From contig JABJIE010000070.1 in the NCBI GenBank assembly GCA_018661505.1, positions 1 to 64,000 of the forward strand: a stretch of DNA of 64,000 nt, written 5' to 3'. The notes beneath the pieces are model-generated. The model was not told the DNA's origin. It did no database searches and saw only the letters and a program-made list of their open reading frames with translations. Positions 1 through 8,920 of this stretch are shown here, piece by piece. Made by a program: the position numbers and the translations under genes. Origin of the DNA: Lentimicrobiaceae bacterium (GTDB lineage Bacteria > Bacteroidota > Bacteroidia > Bacteroidales > F082). Numbering within the stretch: position 1 is the stretch's first letter; each line of letters begins with the position of its first letter.

Positions 1-693
1 GCAATTGTTGAGATAATTACACACGATAATGCTGAGGTTAAATATTCCACAGTACAAAACTGGTATCCTGGAGACAAGGATGGAAAAGGTGGCATATACA
101 ACTTTGTAACAAAAAGAGGCTTGTGCAAAGGGGATAATTCAAAAATAAGTTGGACTCAAGTTGAAACGGGTTCAGCGATAACATGGAAATACCCAAGTTG
201 TATTTTATTAGGTGACAATTCGATTGGTGAGTTTTACTCCGTTGCTGTCACAAATAATATGCAGCAAGCTGATACGGGCACAAAAATGTTACATATTGGT
301 AAGAATACTAAAAGCACAATTATTTCAAAGGGAATTTCAGCAGGTAAAAGTAATAACACTTACAGAGGATTAGTTCGAGTTTCAAAAAAAGCTGAAAATG
401 CTCGTAATTTCTCACAATGTGATTCATTACTTTTGGGAGATAAATGTGGAGCACACACATTTCCCTACATCAAAAATAATAATACATCCTCTGTGGTTGA
501 ACATGAAGCCACAACATCCAAAATATCAGAAGATCAACTTTTTTATTGTCAGCAAAGGGGAATTGATACGGAAAAGGCAATAGGACTGATTGTAAATGGT
601 TACGCTAAAGAGGTTTTAAATCAGCTACCAATGGAATTTGCCGTTGAAGCTCAAAAACTTCTTGCAATAACTTTGGAAGGTAGCGTTGGATAA
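1..693 (+). CDS. sufB: Fe-S cluster assembly protein SufB, 3' part
   Basis: This is the C-terminal 230 residues of SufB, the scaffold subunit of the cytosolic SufBC2D complex that assembles Fe-S clusters. The frame is open from the first base, so the gene begins outside the window. Visible SufB hallmarks are VQNWYPGD near the left edge, the beta-helix stretch with [16 protein letters not shown], the [17 protein letters not shown] segment, and [22 protein letters not shown], which carries the conserved C-terminal core residues. The stop is 34 bases before sufC, at the head of a sufBCDSE operon. No ATG at or after position 1 should be taken as the start. Identity is near certain; the promoter and N-terminus cannot be seen. 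Confidence 0.97.
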   Translation, partial: AIVEIITHDNAEVKYSTVQNWYPGDKDGKGGIYNFVTKRGLCKGDNSKISWTQVETGSAITWKYPSCILLGDNSIGEFYSVAVTNNMQQADTGTKMLHIGKNTKSTIISKGISAGKSNNTYRGLVRVSKKAENARNFSQCDSLLLGDKCGAHTFPYIKNNNTSSVVEHEATTSKISEDQLFYCQQRGIDTEKAIGLIVNGYAKEVLNQLPMEFAVEAQKLLAITLEGSVG

Positions 694-727
694 ATATTAG
701 ATTTCGAACACAGAAAATAAGAAACAT

Positions 728-1477
728 ATGTTATTAAATATAAAAGATTTACATGTAAGTATTGATGGGAAAGAAATTCTTAAAGGGTTAAATTTAGGAG
801 TTAACAATGGAGAAGTACATGCAATTATGGGACCCAATGGTACCGGCAAAAGCACACTTGCATCTGCCATAACGGGCAGAGAAGGTTATAATATTGATTC
901 GGGAGAAATAATTTACAAAGGTCAGAACATTAACGAACTTTCGCCTGATGAAAGAGCCAATGAAGGTATCTTTTTAAGTTTTCAGTATCCGGTTGAAATT
1001 CCAGGTGTAAGTATAACAAATTTTATGCGAACCGCATTAAACGCTCGGAGAGAATATAAGGGTGAAGAACACATTTCTGCCGGTGAGTTTCTCAAAAAAA
1101 TGGAAGAAAAGAAAAAACTCGTTGATATTCAAGCGAAGCTTACCAAAAGATCAGTAAATGAAGGCTTTTCAGGTGGAGAGAAAAAGAAAAATGAGATTTT
1201 TCAGATGGCAATGCTAGAACCTACATTGGCCATTCTCGATGAAACAGATTCGGGATTGGATATTGATGCTTTAAAGGTTGTAGCCAATGGCATAAATACA
1301 CTCAAGTCTCAGGACAATGCATTTGTAATTATAACCCATTACCAGCGATTATTGGAATATATTGTGCCTGATTTTGTTCATGTAATGTATGATGGCAGAA
1401 TTGTTAAATCTGGAGGTAAAGGCCTTGCATTTGAACTTGAAGAAAGAGGTTACGACTGGATAAAAGAACATGCATAA
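728..1477 (+). CDS. sufC: Fe-S cluster assembly ATPase SufC
   Basis: ABC-type ATPase of 249 residues that drives conformational change in the SufBC2D scaffold during Fe-S assembly; it is cytosolic and not a transporter. Walker A GPNGTGKST is at residues 35-43, the ABC signature SGGEKKKNE begins near 148, Walker B ends in LAILDETDSGLD near 171, and the switch histidine lies in IITHYQRLL. Length is typical of the family. The KKKNE form of the signature region and the DETDSGLDIDAL stretch are SufC-specific rather than generic ABC. It lies between sufB (34 nt upstream) and sufD (24 nt downstream) and is presumably co-transcribed with both. Confidence 0.97.
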   Translation: MLLNIKDLHVSIDGKEILKGLNLGVNNGEVHAIMGPNGTGKSTLASAITGREGYNIDSGEIIYKGQNINELSPDERANEGIFLSFQYPVEIPGVSITNFMRTALNARREYKGEEHISAGEFLKKMEEKKKLVDIQAKLTKRSVNEGFSGGEKKKNEIFQMAMLEPTLAILDETDSGLDIDALKVVANGINTLKSQDNAFVIITHYQRLLEYIVPDFVHVMYDGRIVKSGGKGLAFELEERGYDWIKEHA

Positions 1478-1501
1478 AGAGAGTCCAAAAGCTATTGAAT
1501 T

Positions 1502-2920
1502 ATGAAGTCAACTGATAATAAAAAATTTCCGCTCGAGGTTTCTCTTATTGATAGGTATAAAGAAAACCCAGAAGATGTATTTAAAACCTCTCACCAAAAG
1601 GTTAAGAAGTCTCGAGAAAAAGGCTTCGAGAGTTTTAATAATCTCGGATTACCAACAACCAAGAAAGAGCAATGGAGAAGCACTAACCTAAGTAAAAGTT
1701 ACAATACGGATTTTGTCATAGGTGATAATAAGCCTGATTTTGATAAGGAGATTAATGAAATATTTGACTGCACTATCCATGGTTTTAGCACCGATGTTTA
1801 TGCTCTACTAAATGGATGGTATTATTCTCCGGATAATGAAAAACTTGAGGTGCTTGATGATGGTATAATTGTGGGAAGCATAATCAAAGCCCAGGAAGAA
1901 TATCCCGAACTATTTGATGAGTACTATGATGAAACCTCACAGAATAATAACCATGGTTTAAAAGCTATAAATTCAGCGATTTATACAGACGGTTTATTTC
2001 TATATGTTCCAGACAATATTGAGTCTGAAAGAACTATTCAGCTGGTGAAAATGGTTAATAGAGAAAGTAATATAATGGTTAACACTCGTAACCTCATAAT
2101 ACTCGGTAAGAATAGTAAATTATCTTTTTTGCATTGTGATGATTCGATAAACCAGCATACGGGATTCTTAAATACTAATACTGAAATATTTATTGGTGAA
2201 AACGCTAGTTTAATTTTATACAAACTGCAAAATATAAATAATCAAACATCCTTAATTAATTCAACTACAATAAAACAGAAATCAGATAGTAACCTGAATG
2301 TAATTCTACTATCTTTTAATGGCGGAACACTTAGGAACGAATTTCATATAGATTTAACGGGTGAATGTGCAAATGCTGACATTAGCGCCATGTACCTCAT
2401 GGATAATGAGCAACACGTTGATAACCAGGTAAAGGTAATGCACTCGGCTCCAAATTGTACCAGTAGTGAGTTGTTCAAGGGAGTTTTAGATGATGAAGCA
2501 TCAGCTGTCTTCAATGGATATATTTATGTTGCCAGAGATTCTCAAAAAACCGTTGCATTTCAAAAAAATGCAAATATACTCATGACAACGGATGCAACGA
2601 TTGATACCATGCCTTTCCTTGAAATATATGCGGATGATGTAAAATGTAGTCACGGAGCCACAGTTGGTCAAATTGATAACGACGCATTGTTTTATTTGAT
2701 GCAAAGAGGAATTCCTGAAAAGGATGCAAAACTACTTCTCATATACGCTTTTATTGCAGAGGTAACAAGTAAAATTGATATATTGCCACTACGAATCAGC
2801 ATCGATGATATGGTAAAAAAACGATTAAGGGGGGATTTATATATCTGTGATAAGTGTGTTTTGCATTGCTCTAAACCAGAAAAGCTTGTTGAGTTTGATC
2901 TTGATATGAGCAAAATATAA
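1502..2920 (+). CDS. sufD: Fe-S cluster assembly protein SufD
   Basis: SufD of 472 residues, the SufB paralogue that forms a heterodimer with SufB on the SufC dimer. The N-terminal third is variable, with a helical start (GFESFNNLGLPTTKKEQWRST is the usual SufD entry motif). The C-terminal half is the SufB/SufD beta-helix core, with FKGVLDDEASAVFNGYIYV, KCSHGATVGQIDNDALFYL, MQRGIPEKDAKLLL and a tail ending after LYICDKCVLHCSK. The KCSHGATVG motif carries the His that participates in cluster formation in the family. It is 24 nt after sufC and 3 nt before sufS. The cysteine-containing extension CDKCVLHC near the C-terminus is slightly unusual, because many SufD proteins end soon after the core. 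Confidence 0.95.
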   Translation: MKSTDNKKFPLEVSLIDRYKENPEDVFKTSHQKVKKSREKGFESFNNLGLPTTKKEQWRSTNLSKSYNTDFVIGDNKPDFDKEINEIFDCTIHGFSTDVYALLNGWYYSPDNEKLEVLDDGIIVGSIIKAQEEYPELFDEYYDETSQNNNHGLKAINSAIYTDGLFLYVPDNIESERTIQLVKMVNRESNIMVNTRNLIILGKNSKLSFLHCDDSINQHTGFLNTNTEIFIGENASLILYKLQNINNQTSLINSTTIKQKSDSNLNVILLSFNGGTLRNEFHIDLTGECANADISAMYLMDNEQHVDNQVKVMHSAPNCTSSELFKGVLDDEASAVFNGYIYVARDSQKTVAFQKNANILMTTDATIDTMPFLEIYADDVKCSHGATVGQIDNDALFYLMQRGIPEKDAKLLLIYAFIAEVTSKIDILPLRISIDDMVKKRLRGDLYICDKCVLHCSKPEKLVEFDLDMSKI

Positions 2921-2923
2921 ACC

Positions 2924-4141
2924 ATGGGTTTTAAAATAAATACCATAAGAAATGATTTTCCAATTTTGTCCACCAAGGTAAATGGAAAGCAATTGGTTTA
3001 TTTTGATAATGGGGCCACTACTCACAAGCCATTACAAGTAATAGATAGAGTATCAGACTATTATAAGACGGAAAACAGTAATGTTCATCGTGCTTCATAT
3101 AATCTCAGTCATATTGCCACAGATTTATACGAAAACTCACGAAAATTTGTTGCTAAGTTTATTAATGCCAATAGTTATAGAGAAATAATATTTACCAAAG
3201 GCACAACAGAGTCTGTTAATTTGGTAGCATCTGGATTTAGTGATTTGATTACCGAAGGAGATGAGGTTATAATAACGGTTATGGAACACCACTCGAACTT
3301 TGTGCCATGGCAACAACTATGCAAAAAAAATAAAGCAACATTAAGATTTTTACCTGTTTTGAAGGATGGAACCATTGATTTATCTGAATTAGAGGACATG
3401 ATAAACTTCAAAACAAAACTAATATCCATTACTCATATCTCAAATGTATTGGGTACAATAAATCCAGTGAAAAAAATATCGGAAATTGCTCATAATAATG
3501 GGATTCCTGTATTTGTGGATGGTGCCCAGGCAATTGCGCATACTAATGTTGATGTTTCAGATATAGATTGTGATTTTTATTGCTTTTCTGGTCATAAGGC
3601 ATATGGACCAATGGGAATAGGAGTTTTATATGGAAAAGAAGAATGGCTAAATAAGCTAAGTCCATATCAGTATGGCGGAGAGATGATAAGTTCAGTAAAT
3701 TTTGAATCCACAATCTTTAATGAATTACCCTATAAGTTTGAAGCGGGAACACCTAATGTGGCTGGTGCATTAGGAATGGAAGCATCGTTGAGATATATAC
3801 AAGATATTGGAATGGATAACATTATCAAGTATGAGGATACTTTACTAAAGTATGCCACAAAGAAACTTGAAAACATTAAAGGCCTTAGAATAATTGGTAA
3901 TGCAAAATCAAAAATACCAGTTATCTCTATTAATATTGAAGGGTTACACCCCTTTGATATAGGTACTTTGCTTGATCAAATGGGTATAGCAATAAGAACT
4001 GGTAATCACTGTGCCCAACCCTTAATGGAGGCTCTTAAGTTACCTGGTACATTAAGGGTATCTTTGGCATTATACAATACCAAAGATGAAATTGATTTAT
4101 TTGCCGATGCATTGGCGAAGGCAGTTGATATGTTGACATAA
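2924..4141 (+). CDS. sufS: Cysteine desulfurase SufS
   Basis: PLP-dependent group II cysteine desulfurase of 405 residues that removes sulfur from L-cysteine as a persulfide for SufB. The PLP lysine is K225 in FSGHKAYGPMG, and the persulfide-carrying cysteine is C363 in TGNHCAQP, almost the same positions as in the well-studied enzyme. The start ATG follows the sufD stop by 3 nt. Early motifs VYFDNGATTHKP and VMEHHSNFVPW are also diagnostic. The group II assignment rests on the short loop around C363 and on the SufE partner immediately downstream (16 nt). Nothing is missing or truncated. Confidence 0.97.
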   Translation: MGFKINTIRNDFPILSTKVNGKQLVYFDNGATTHKPLQVIDRVSDYYKTENSNVHRASYNLSHIATDLYENSRKFVAKFINANSYREIIFTKGTTESVNLVASGFSDLITEGDEVIITVMEHHSNFVPWQQLCKKNKATLRFLPVLKDGTIDLSELEDMINFKTKLISITHISNVLGTINPVKKISEIAHNNGIPVFVDGAQAIAHTNVDVSDIDCDFYCFSGHKAYGPMGIGVLYGKEEWLNKLSPYQYGGEMISSVNFESTIFNELPYKFEAGTPNVAGALGMEASLRYIQDIGMDNIIKYEDTLLKYATKKLENIKGLRIIGNAKSKIPVISINIEGLHPFDIGTLLDQMGIAIRTGNHCAQPLMEALKLPGTLRVSLALYNTKDEIDLFADALAKAVDMLT

Positions 4142-4157
4142 AAAGGATTAATCAAAA

Positions 4158-4583
4158 ATGACAATAAAAGAAAAATCTCAGTCTGTTGTTGATGAATTTG
4201 CAATTTTTGATGATTGGATGGATAAATATGCTTATCTAATCGAATTGGGAAAAGAACTACCAATAATTGATGAGAAGTTTAAAAATGATTCTCATTTAAT
4301 TACAGGATGTCAATCCAGAGTATGGTTACATGCAGATTATGACGAAGATAATGTTGTGTTTACTGCAGATAGTGATGCTGTTATTACCAAGGGAATTATA
4401 TCACTTCTAATTAGAGTTATGTCAGATGCGACACCTTCTGAAATATTCAACGCTGATTTTACTTTTATTGATGATATAGGTTTGAGCACCCATCTTTCTC
4501 CAACAAGAGCAAACGGATTGGTTTCAATGGTAAAACAAATGAAACTGTATGCCAAAGCTTTGCATTTGAAGACAGGAAAATAA
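4158..4583 (+). CDS. sufE: Sulfur acceptor protein SufE
   Basis: Small cytosolic sulfur-transfer protein of 141 residues that takes the persulfide from SufS and passes it to SufB. The acceptor cysteine is C51 in TGCQSRVWL, the diagnostic SufE motif. The helix following it, KGIISLLIRVMSDATPSEI, is also typical. It is 16 nt downstream of sufS and 29 nt before the SufT-like gene, consistent with one transcript. Length is normal for the family. Confidence 0.95.
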   Translation: MTIKEKSQSVVDEFAIFDDWMDKYAYLIELGKELPIIDEKFKNDSHLITGCQSRVWLHADYDEDNVVFTADSDAVITKGIISLLIRVMSDATPSEIFNADFTFIDDIGLSTHLSPTRANGLVSMVKQMKLYAKALHLKTGK

Positions 4584-4612
4584 TCATTGAAAACAACCAA
4601 AGTGTTTTTATT

Positions 4613-4933
4613 ATGACAAAAGAAGAAATACGAGAACTTGAAGAGAAAATAATAGGAGTTTTAAAAAATATATTCGATCCTGAAATCCCTGTAAACATCT
4701 ATGACTTAGGGCTGATTTACGAAATAAATATTTCTGAAACAGGTCACGTCAAAGTTCTAATGACATTGACTTCTCCCAATTGTCCTGTTGCTGAATCAAT
4801 GCCAGCTCAGGTAAAGGAGGAAGTGAGTTATCTGAATGGTGTAACCGAATCTGAAGTAGAAATTACTTTTGAACCACCTTGGGATCAGGATATGATTACT
4901 GAGGAGGCTAAACTGGAGTTAGGCCTTTTATAG
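4613..4933 (+). CDS. sufT: SufT-like MIP18/DUF59 Fe-S maturation protein
   Basis: Protein of 106 residues consisting almost entirely of a MIP18 (DUF59) domain. It shows IFDPEIPVNIYDLGLIYEI, the conserved core, and TLTSPNCPVAESMP with cysteine C57, the residue that in related proteins takes part in Fe-S transfer. It ends suf operons in many Bacteroidota and probably helps deliver clusters to target proteins. PaaD and the eukaryotic CIA factor share the domain, but no phenylacetate genes are nearby, so the Suf role is preferred. It is the last gene of the operon; a promoter-like box for the next gene lies just after its stop. Confidence 0.85.
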   Translation: MTKEEIRELEEKIIGVLKNIFDPEIPVNIYDLGLIYEINISETGHVKVLMTLTSPNCPVAESMPAQVKEEVSYLNGVTESEVEITFEPPWDQDMITEEAKLELGLL

Positions 4934-4944
4934 CTAAATTTTAA

Positions 4945-4952
4945 TAAATTTG
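4945..4952 (+). promoter_or_regulatory. Bacteroidota -7 box upstream of GH3 gene
   Basis: TAAATTTG matches the Bacteroidota primary sigma -7 consensus TAnnTTTG. It sits after the sufT stop and 22 nt before the ATG at 4975, suggesting that the GH3 gene has its own promoter. I see no clear -33 TTTG element at the usual distance. Confidence 0.45.
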
Positions 4953-4974
4953 CCTACTTCTTAAACTTGTGAAT

Positions 4975-6519
4975 ATGCCGATATTGGGAAGTATAATAAA
5001 AAAAGCATTTGAGTTACGGAATTTGCCGGTTGAAAAGCAGAGGAGGAAACAAAATCCCGTTACTGCCCAAAAACGTCAACTTACCAAGCTAATCAGGAAG
5101 TCACAGTTTACAGCAATAGGAGAGCATTACGGATTTTCAAAATTGCTCCAATCCAAGAATATTACTGAAGAGTTTGCAGAGACAGTGCCAATGCATGACT
5201 ACCAATCAATGTATAAAAGGTGGTGGTATAGGGCATTAAATGGAGAGTCTTATGTTGCATGGCCTGGAAAGGTAAGATACTTTGCTTTAAGCTCAGGAAC
5301 TTCAGAGGCGTCAAGTAAATATATTCCCATTACCAATGACATGTTAAAGGGGATTAAGCAGGTTACTTTACGCCAACTCATTTCTACAACTAAATTTGAT
5401 TTTCCCTTAGATTTTTATGAAAAAGGTATCCTTATGATTGGAGGTAGCACACATCTTCAATATAATGGTACATACTATGAAGGAGATCTTTCAGGTATTA
5501 CTGCTGGTAATATCCCTTTTTGGTTTCAACATTTTTATCGTCCTGGAAGACGAATATCAAAAACTCATGATTGGGCAACTAAGTTGAATGAGATGGTTCG
5601 CAAGGCACCAAATTGGGATATCGGAATTATTGTGGGAGTCCCTGCATGGGTTCAAATTCTAATGGAAAAGATTATTGAAGAATACAATTTAGATACCATT
5701 CATGACATTTGGCCAAATTTATCGGTTTATGTTCATAGTGGAGTCTCATTTAAGCCATATTTGAAGAGTTTTGAAAAACTTTTCTCAAAGCCAATGATGT
5801 ATAGTGAATCTTATTTGGCATCGGAGGGATATGTCGCATTCCAAAATGGAAAGGATATTAAGGGAATGGAAATGGTTCTTGATAATGGTATCTATTATGA
5901 ATTTGTACCATTCAATAATGAAAATTTTGACGATGAAGGCAATTTACTTGATAATCCTAAAGCCATAACCATAGGAGAAGTAGAAGAGGGAGTTGACTAC
6001 GCATTGCTTATGTCTACTAATGCTGGAGCATGGAGATACCTTCTTGGAGATACAATAAAGTTTGTTGATAAGGAAAAGTGTGAAATAATCATAACCGGTC
6101 GCACAAAGCATTTTATTAGTATTTGTGGTGAGCACCTTTCACAAGAAAATATGAATCGTGCAATGGAACTACTTCAAGAAGAACTTGACATAGAGATAAA
6201 AGAGTTTACAGTTGCTGGCGTAAGCCACGGTTCGTTGTTTGCGCATCAATGGTATATTGGAACTGATGATTTGCTTGATGGTGATAAAGCAGCCAATATA
6301 ATTGATAAACATCTTAAGAATTTAAATGATGATTATCGTGTTGAGAGGATGGAGGCAATAAAAGATGTATGTGTAACTGTTTTACCTTCTCAGGTATTTT
6401 ATGATTATATGAAAGAATCCGGTAAAGAAGGAAGTGCGAATAAATTTCCTCGAGTTTTGAAGAATTCTAGGATTGAAGAATGGCAATCCTATCTTAAGAA
6501 GCATAGTTTAATAAGCTGA
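4975..6519 (+). CDS. Bacterial GH3 family acyl-adenylating protein
   Basis: About 514 residues, homologous along its length to the plant GH3 auxin/jasmonate-amino acid synthetases, part of the ANL adenylating superfamily. The P-loop-like motif LSSGTSEASSKYIP near residue 105 binds ATP phosphate. YSESYLASEGYVA and the region LLGDTIKF followed by IITGRTKHFISICGEHLS match the remaining adenylate motifs and the hinge before the C-terminal domain. Plant enzymes join an acyl acid to an amino acid; the substrates of the bacterial members are not known to me. The frame could begin at GTG 4969, but ATG 4975 better fits the promoter box at 4945. It is 18 nt before the LysE-like gene, so an acyl-amino acid synthetase/exporter pair is possible but unproven. 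Confidence 0.85.
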   Translation: MPILGSIIKKAFELRNLPVEKQRRKQNPVTAQKRQLTKLIRKSQFTAIGEHYGFSKLLQSKNITEEFAETVPMHDYQSMYKRWWYRALNGESYVAWPGKVRYFALSSGTSEASSKYIPITNDMLKGIKQVTLRQLISTTKFDFPLDFYEKGILMIGGSTHLQYNGTYYEGDLSGITAGNIPFWFQHFYRPGRRISKTHDWATKLNEMVRKAPNWDIGIIVGVPAWVQILMEKIIEEYNLDTIHDIWPNLSVYVHSGVSFKPYLKSFEKLFSKPMMYSESYLASEGYVAFQNGKDIKGMEMVLDNGIYYEFVPFNNENFDDEGNLLDNPKAITIGEVEEGVDYALLMSTNAGAWRYLLGDTIKFVDKEKCEIIITGRTKHFISICGEHLSQENMNRAMELLQEELDIEIKEFTVAGVSHGSLFAHQWYIGTDDLLDGDKAANIIDKHLKNLNDDYRVERMEAIKDVCVTVLPSQVFYDYMKESGKEGSANKFPRVLKNSRIEEWQSYLKKHSLIS

Positions 6520-6537
6520 TAATAAAATTGCCGAATT

Positions 6538-7167
6538 ATGGGAGTTTTTATGGAAGGTACAATTCTTGGGCTTTCTCTTGCATTCTTGTTTGGTTTTGGC
6601 CCTGCGTTTTTTGCGCTAATTCAAATAGGTTTATACAGAGGACTGCTTTCTGGTGTGCTTCTTGCTCTAGGCATTTTTCTGAATGACTTAGTAGTAGTTG
6701 GCTTGACATTATTTGGTGCTTCAACCATTATGAGTAATGTTGAGAACTTCAAAACCATGGGGATTATTGGTGGAGTTATACTAATAGTTTTTGGTGCGGT
6801 TACTTATATTAAAAAAGCATCTTTAAATAGTGCTGAAAGTGATGAAGACCCTAAGCTACCAAATCCATTAATATATATTGGTAAAGGCTTCTTACTGAAC
6901 GCAGTAAATCCATTTGTATGGATATTTTGGGTAAGCATTATAGTTGGAGTTACAGCACAATATAATGCTGATAGTACAAAGCTAATTTTATTTTTTTCCG
7001 GAACATTATCGGTTGTTTTGGTTACTGATATTATAAAGACATTTGCTGCAAGCAAGTTCAAAAGAATGGTTACGGATAAATTCCTAATACTGGTCAATAA
7101 AATAGCCGGAATTGCCATATCTCTTTTCGGTGTCTTTTTGATACTAAGATCAGTATTTGAATTTTAA
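6538..7167 (+). CDS. LysE family exporter
   Basis: Integral inner-membrane protein of 209 residues with about six hydrophobic segments. The N-terminal GLSLAFLFGFGPAFFALIQ region and the GKGFLLNAVNPFVWIFWV motif are typical of the LysE/RhtB translocator family, which exports amino acids and related small molecules. There are two possible starts, ATG 6538 and ATG 6553; the second begins MEGTILGLSLAF and may be the true one. It follows the GH3 gene by 18 nt and is likely co-transcribed. Substrate specificity cannot be read from sequence. Confidence 0.82.
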   Translation: MGVFMEGTILGLSLAFLFGFGPAFFALIQIGLYRGLLSGVLLALGIFLNDLVVVGLTLFGASTIMSNVENFKTMGIIGGVILIVFGAVTYIKKASLNSAESDEDPKLPNPLIYIGKGFLLNAVNPFVWIFWVSIIVGVTAQYNADSTKLILFFSGTLSVVLVTDIIKTFAASKFKRMVTDKFLILVNKIAGIAISLFGVFLILRSVFEF

Positions 7168-7222
7168 TTACTGCTATATTAATGATGATTTTGCAGATCA
7201 TAAGGTATTTTGTTAATATAAT

Positions 7223-7230
7223 TACCTTTG
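7223..7230 (+). promoter_or_regulatory. Bacteroidota -7 box upstream of ricT
   Basis: TACCTTTG matches TAnnTTTG and lies 33 nt before the ricT ATG at 7264, in a 96-nt gap. It probably starts the ricT-gldH-PBP1A transcript. An AGGAG-like purine stretch (GAAAGAGGAGTAAG) just before the ATG is a rare SD-like sequence in this genome. Confidence 0.5.
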
Positions 7231-7263
7231 TATACTGATTAAGAAGAAAGAGGAGTAAGCAAA

Positions 7264-8373
7264 ATGGACGAAATAATAAATCCTACCATAATACAGAATA
7301 GCATAAGGAATTCCAGAGGATGTTGTGCCATGAAAGGAACTAATCCTGACGACTTGTCTATAAACCAGGCAAGTTGCTGTAAATTGAGTTCCATTGATTG
7401 GTTATCAGATTATACTGATGGTAACAGTGTTAATAACATCAATGTAGTTGAGGTTAGATTTAAGAATGGAAGAAAAGACTTTTATACTCATGCACCAGAT
7501 ATAATCCTTAAAAAAGGAGAAGTAGTTGCAGTAGAGGCATCGCCAGGTCATGATATAGGCATTATCACTTTAGCTGGTCAACTTGTTGAGGCTCAAATGA
7601 AGCGTAAAAATGTTGATATAAGCACAAAGGATCTAAAAAAGGTTTTCAGGCACGCACGTACTACAGACATTGAGAAATGGTTTGAGGTAATGGCCATGGA
7701 AGATAAAATAATGCTAAAGTCTCGAACAATAGCTGCTGATCTTCATTTGGAAATGAAAATTAATGATGTGGAGTATCAGGGAGATAAGACCAAAGCCATT
7801 TTTTATTACACAGCCAATGATAGAGTTGATTTCAGGGAGTTAATTCGAAAGCTTGCAGATTCTTTTAGAGTTAGGATTGAAATGAAACAAATAGGTGCCA
7901 GACAAGAGGCTGCAAAGGTTGGTGGTATTGGTTCTTGTGGACGTGAAACTTGTTGTTCCTCGTACATGAGTAGTTTTAGTAGTGTTTCAACAACATCTGC
8001 AAGGGCTCAACAACTATCTTTAAACCCGCAGAAATTAGCAGGTTTATGTGGTAAACTCAAGTGTTGTTTGAATTATGAGGTGGATGACTATGTTGATACA
8101 ATGAAAGCTTTTCCTGATAGTTCCATTCCACTGAGAACAAAAAAAGGCAAGGCATATTTCATAAAGAATGAAATTCTCAAGAAAACTATGTGGTATGCAT
8201 ACGAAGGTGATTCACATAATATGATGTCGTTACCAATAGATAAAGTTAAGTACATTATTGAACAAAATAATAGTGGCAAATTACCTGCAGAACTTGAGAA
8301 ATTTGCGGAAAAAAATACTCAGGTTGAGGCTGTTAATGATTCGATGTCTGATGACATATCTGGTTATGCCTAA
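7264..8373 (+). CDS. ricT: RicT/PSP1 C-terminal domain protein
   Basis: Protein of 369 residues with the PSP1 C-terminal domain, related to RicT (YaaT) of Bacillus subtilis, a component of an Fe-S-containing complex that affects mRNA processing and development. The conserved core runs from VEVRFKNGRKDFY to LCGKLKCCLNYE. It has cysteine pairs in GIGSCGRETCCSSY and LCGKLKCCLN, the expected Fe-S ligands. The N-terminus has extra Cys pairs, RGCCAMKG and ASCCKLSS, outside the core. It is followed 44 nt later by gldH and then the PBP1A gene, an arrangement I recognise from Bacteroidota genomes. The function in this phylum is not established to my knowledge. Confidence 0.88.
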   Translation: MDEIINPTIIQNSIRNSRGCCAMKGTNPDDLSINQASCCKLSSIDWLSDYTDGNSVNNINVVEVRFKNGRKDFYTHAPDIILKKGEVVAVEASPGHDIGIITLAGQLVEAQMKRKNVDISTKDLKKVFRHARTTDIEKWFEVMAMEDKIMLKSRTIAADLHLEMKINDVEYQGDKTKAIFYYTANDRVDFRELIRKLADSFRVRIEMKQIGARQEAAKVGGIGSCGRETCCSSYMSSFSSVSTTSARAQQLSLNPQKLAGLCGKLKCCLNYEVDDYVDTMKAFPDSSIPLRTKKGKAYFIKNEILKKTMWYAYEGDSHNMMSLPIDKVKYIIEQNNSGKLPAELEKFAEKNTQVEAVNDSMSDDISGYA

Positions 8374-8417
8374 TAGAAATAATAATTTTTGGTAAAATTT
8401 CTGAAATCATATTATTG

Positions 8418-8903
8418 ATGAATAATCAAAAAAAAATGATCAAAAAACTAATAATAATTTTGTTGGTAAGCATTACCGTTATTTCTTGTCAAAAAACTAC
8501 CATCATAAATCAAAGCTTTGACCTACCCACTTCGGGGTGGTATAAAAATAACGCTATAGAGTTTATAGTTGATGTGGAAGACTCCCTGCAAAATTATGAC
8601 TTCCAAATTTCCATAAGAAACTCAGTTAATTACCGTTATAGTAACCTTTATGTTTTTTTGATAACAGAATTCCCCAATGGTAATTTTACGCGAGATACAT
8701 TGGAATTTATGCTTGCCAATTCTGAGGGTAAATGGTTGGGAACTGGATGGAGTAGTATTAAAGAAAACAATATCCTTCTTAATAAAAACATGAGATTTCC
8801 AATAAATGGAGAATACAAATTGCTTTTACAACAAGCAATGCGTACAGATACCCTTGAGGGCATAAATAGCATAGGAATATCAGTTTATGAGTCATCAAAT
8901 TAA
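8418..8903 (+). CDS. gldH: Gliding motility lipoprotein GldH
   Basis: Lipoprotein of 161 residues. The signal peptide ends in a lipobox VISC with the lipidated cysteine at C24. The rest is a single GldH domain with YRYSNLYVFL, FPNGNFTRDTLEFML, GKWLGTGWSS and LLQQAMRTDTLEGI, which are hallmarks of GldH. GldH is required for gliding in Flavobacterium and is present in many Bacteroidota, gliding or not, where it supports T9SS-related envelope functions. A TTG directly precedes ATG 8418; I take the ATG. ATG 8436 is an alternative that also retains the signal. It stops 17 nt before the PBP1A gene. Confidence 0.9.
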   Translation: MNNQKKMIKKLIIILLVSITVISCQKTTIINQSFDLPTSGWYKNNAIEFIVDVEDSLQNYDFQISIRNSVNYRYSNLYVFLITEFPNGNFTRDTLEFMLANSEGKWLGTGWSSIKENNILLNKNMRFPINGEYKLLLQQAMRTDTLEGINSIGISVYESSN

Positions 8904-8920
8904 AAACACACGCTTACAAA

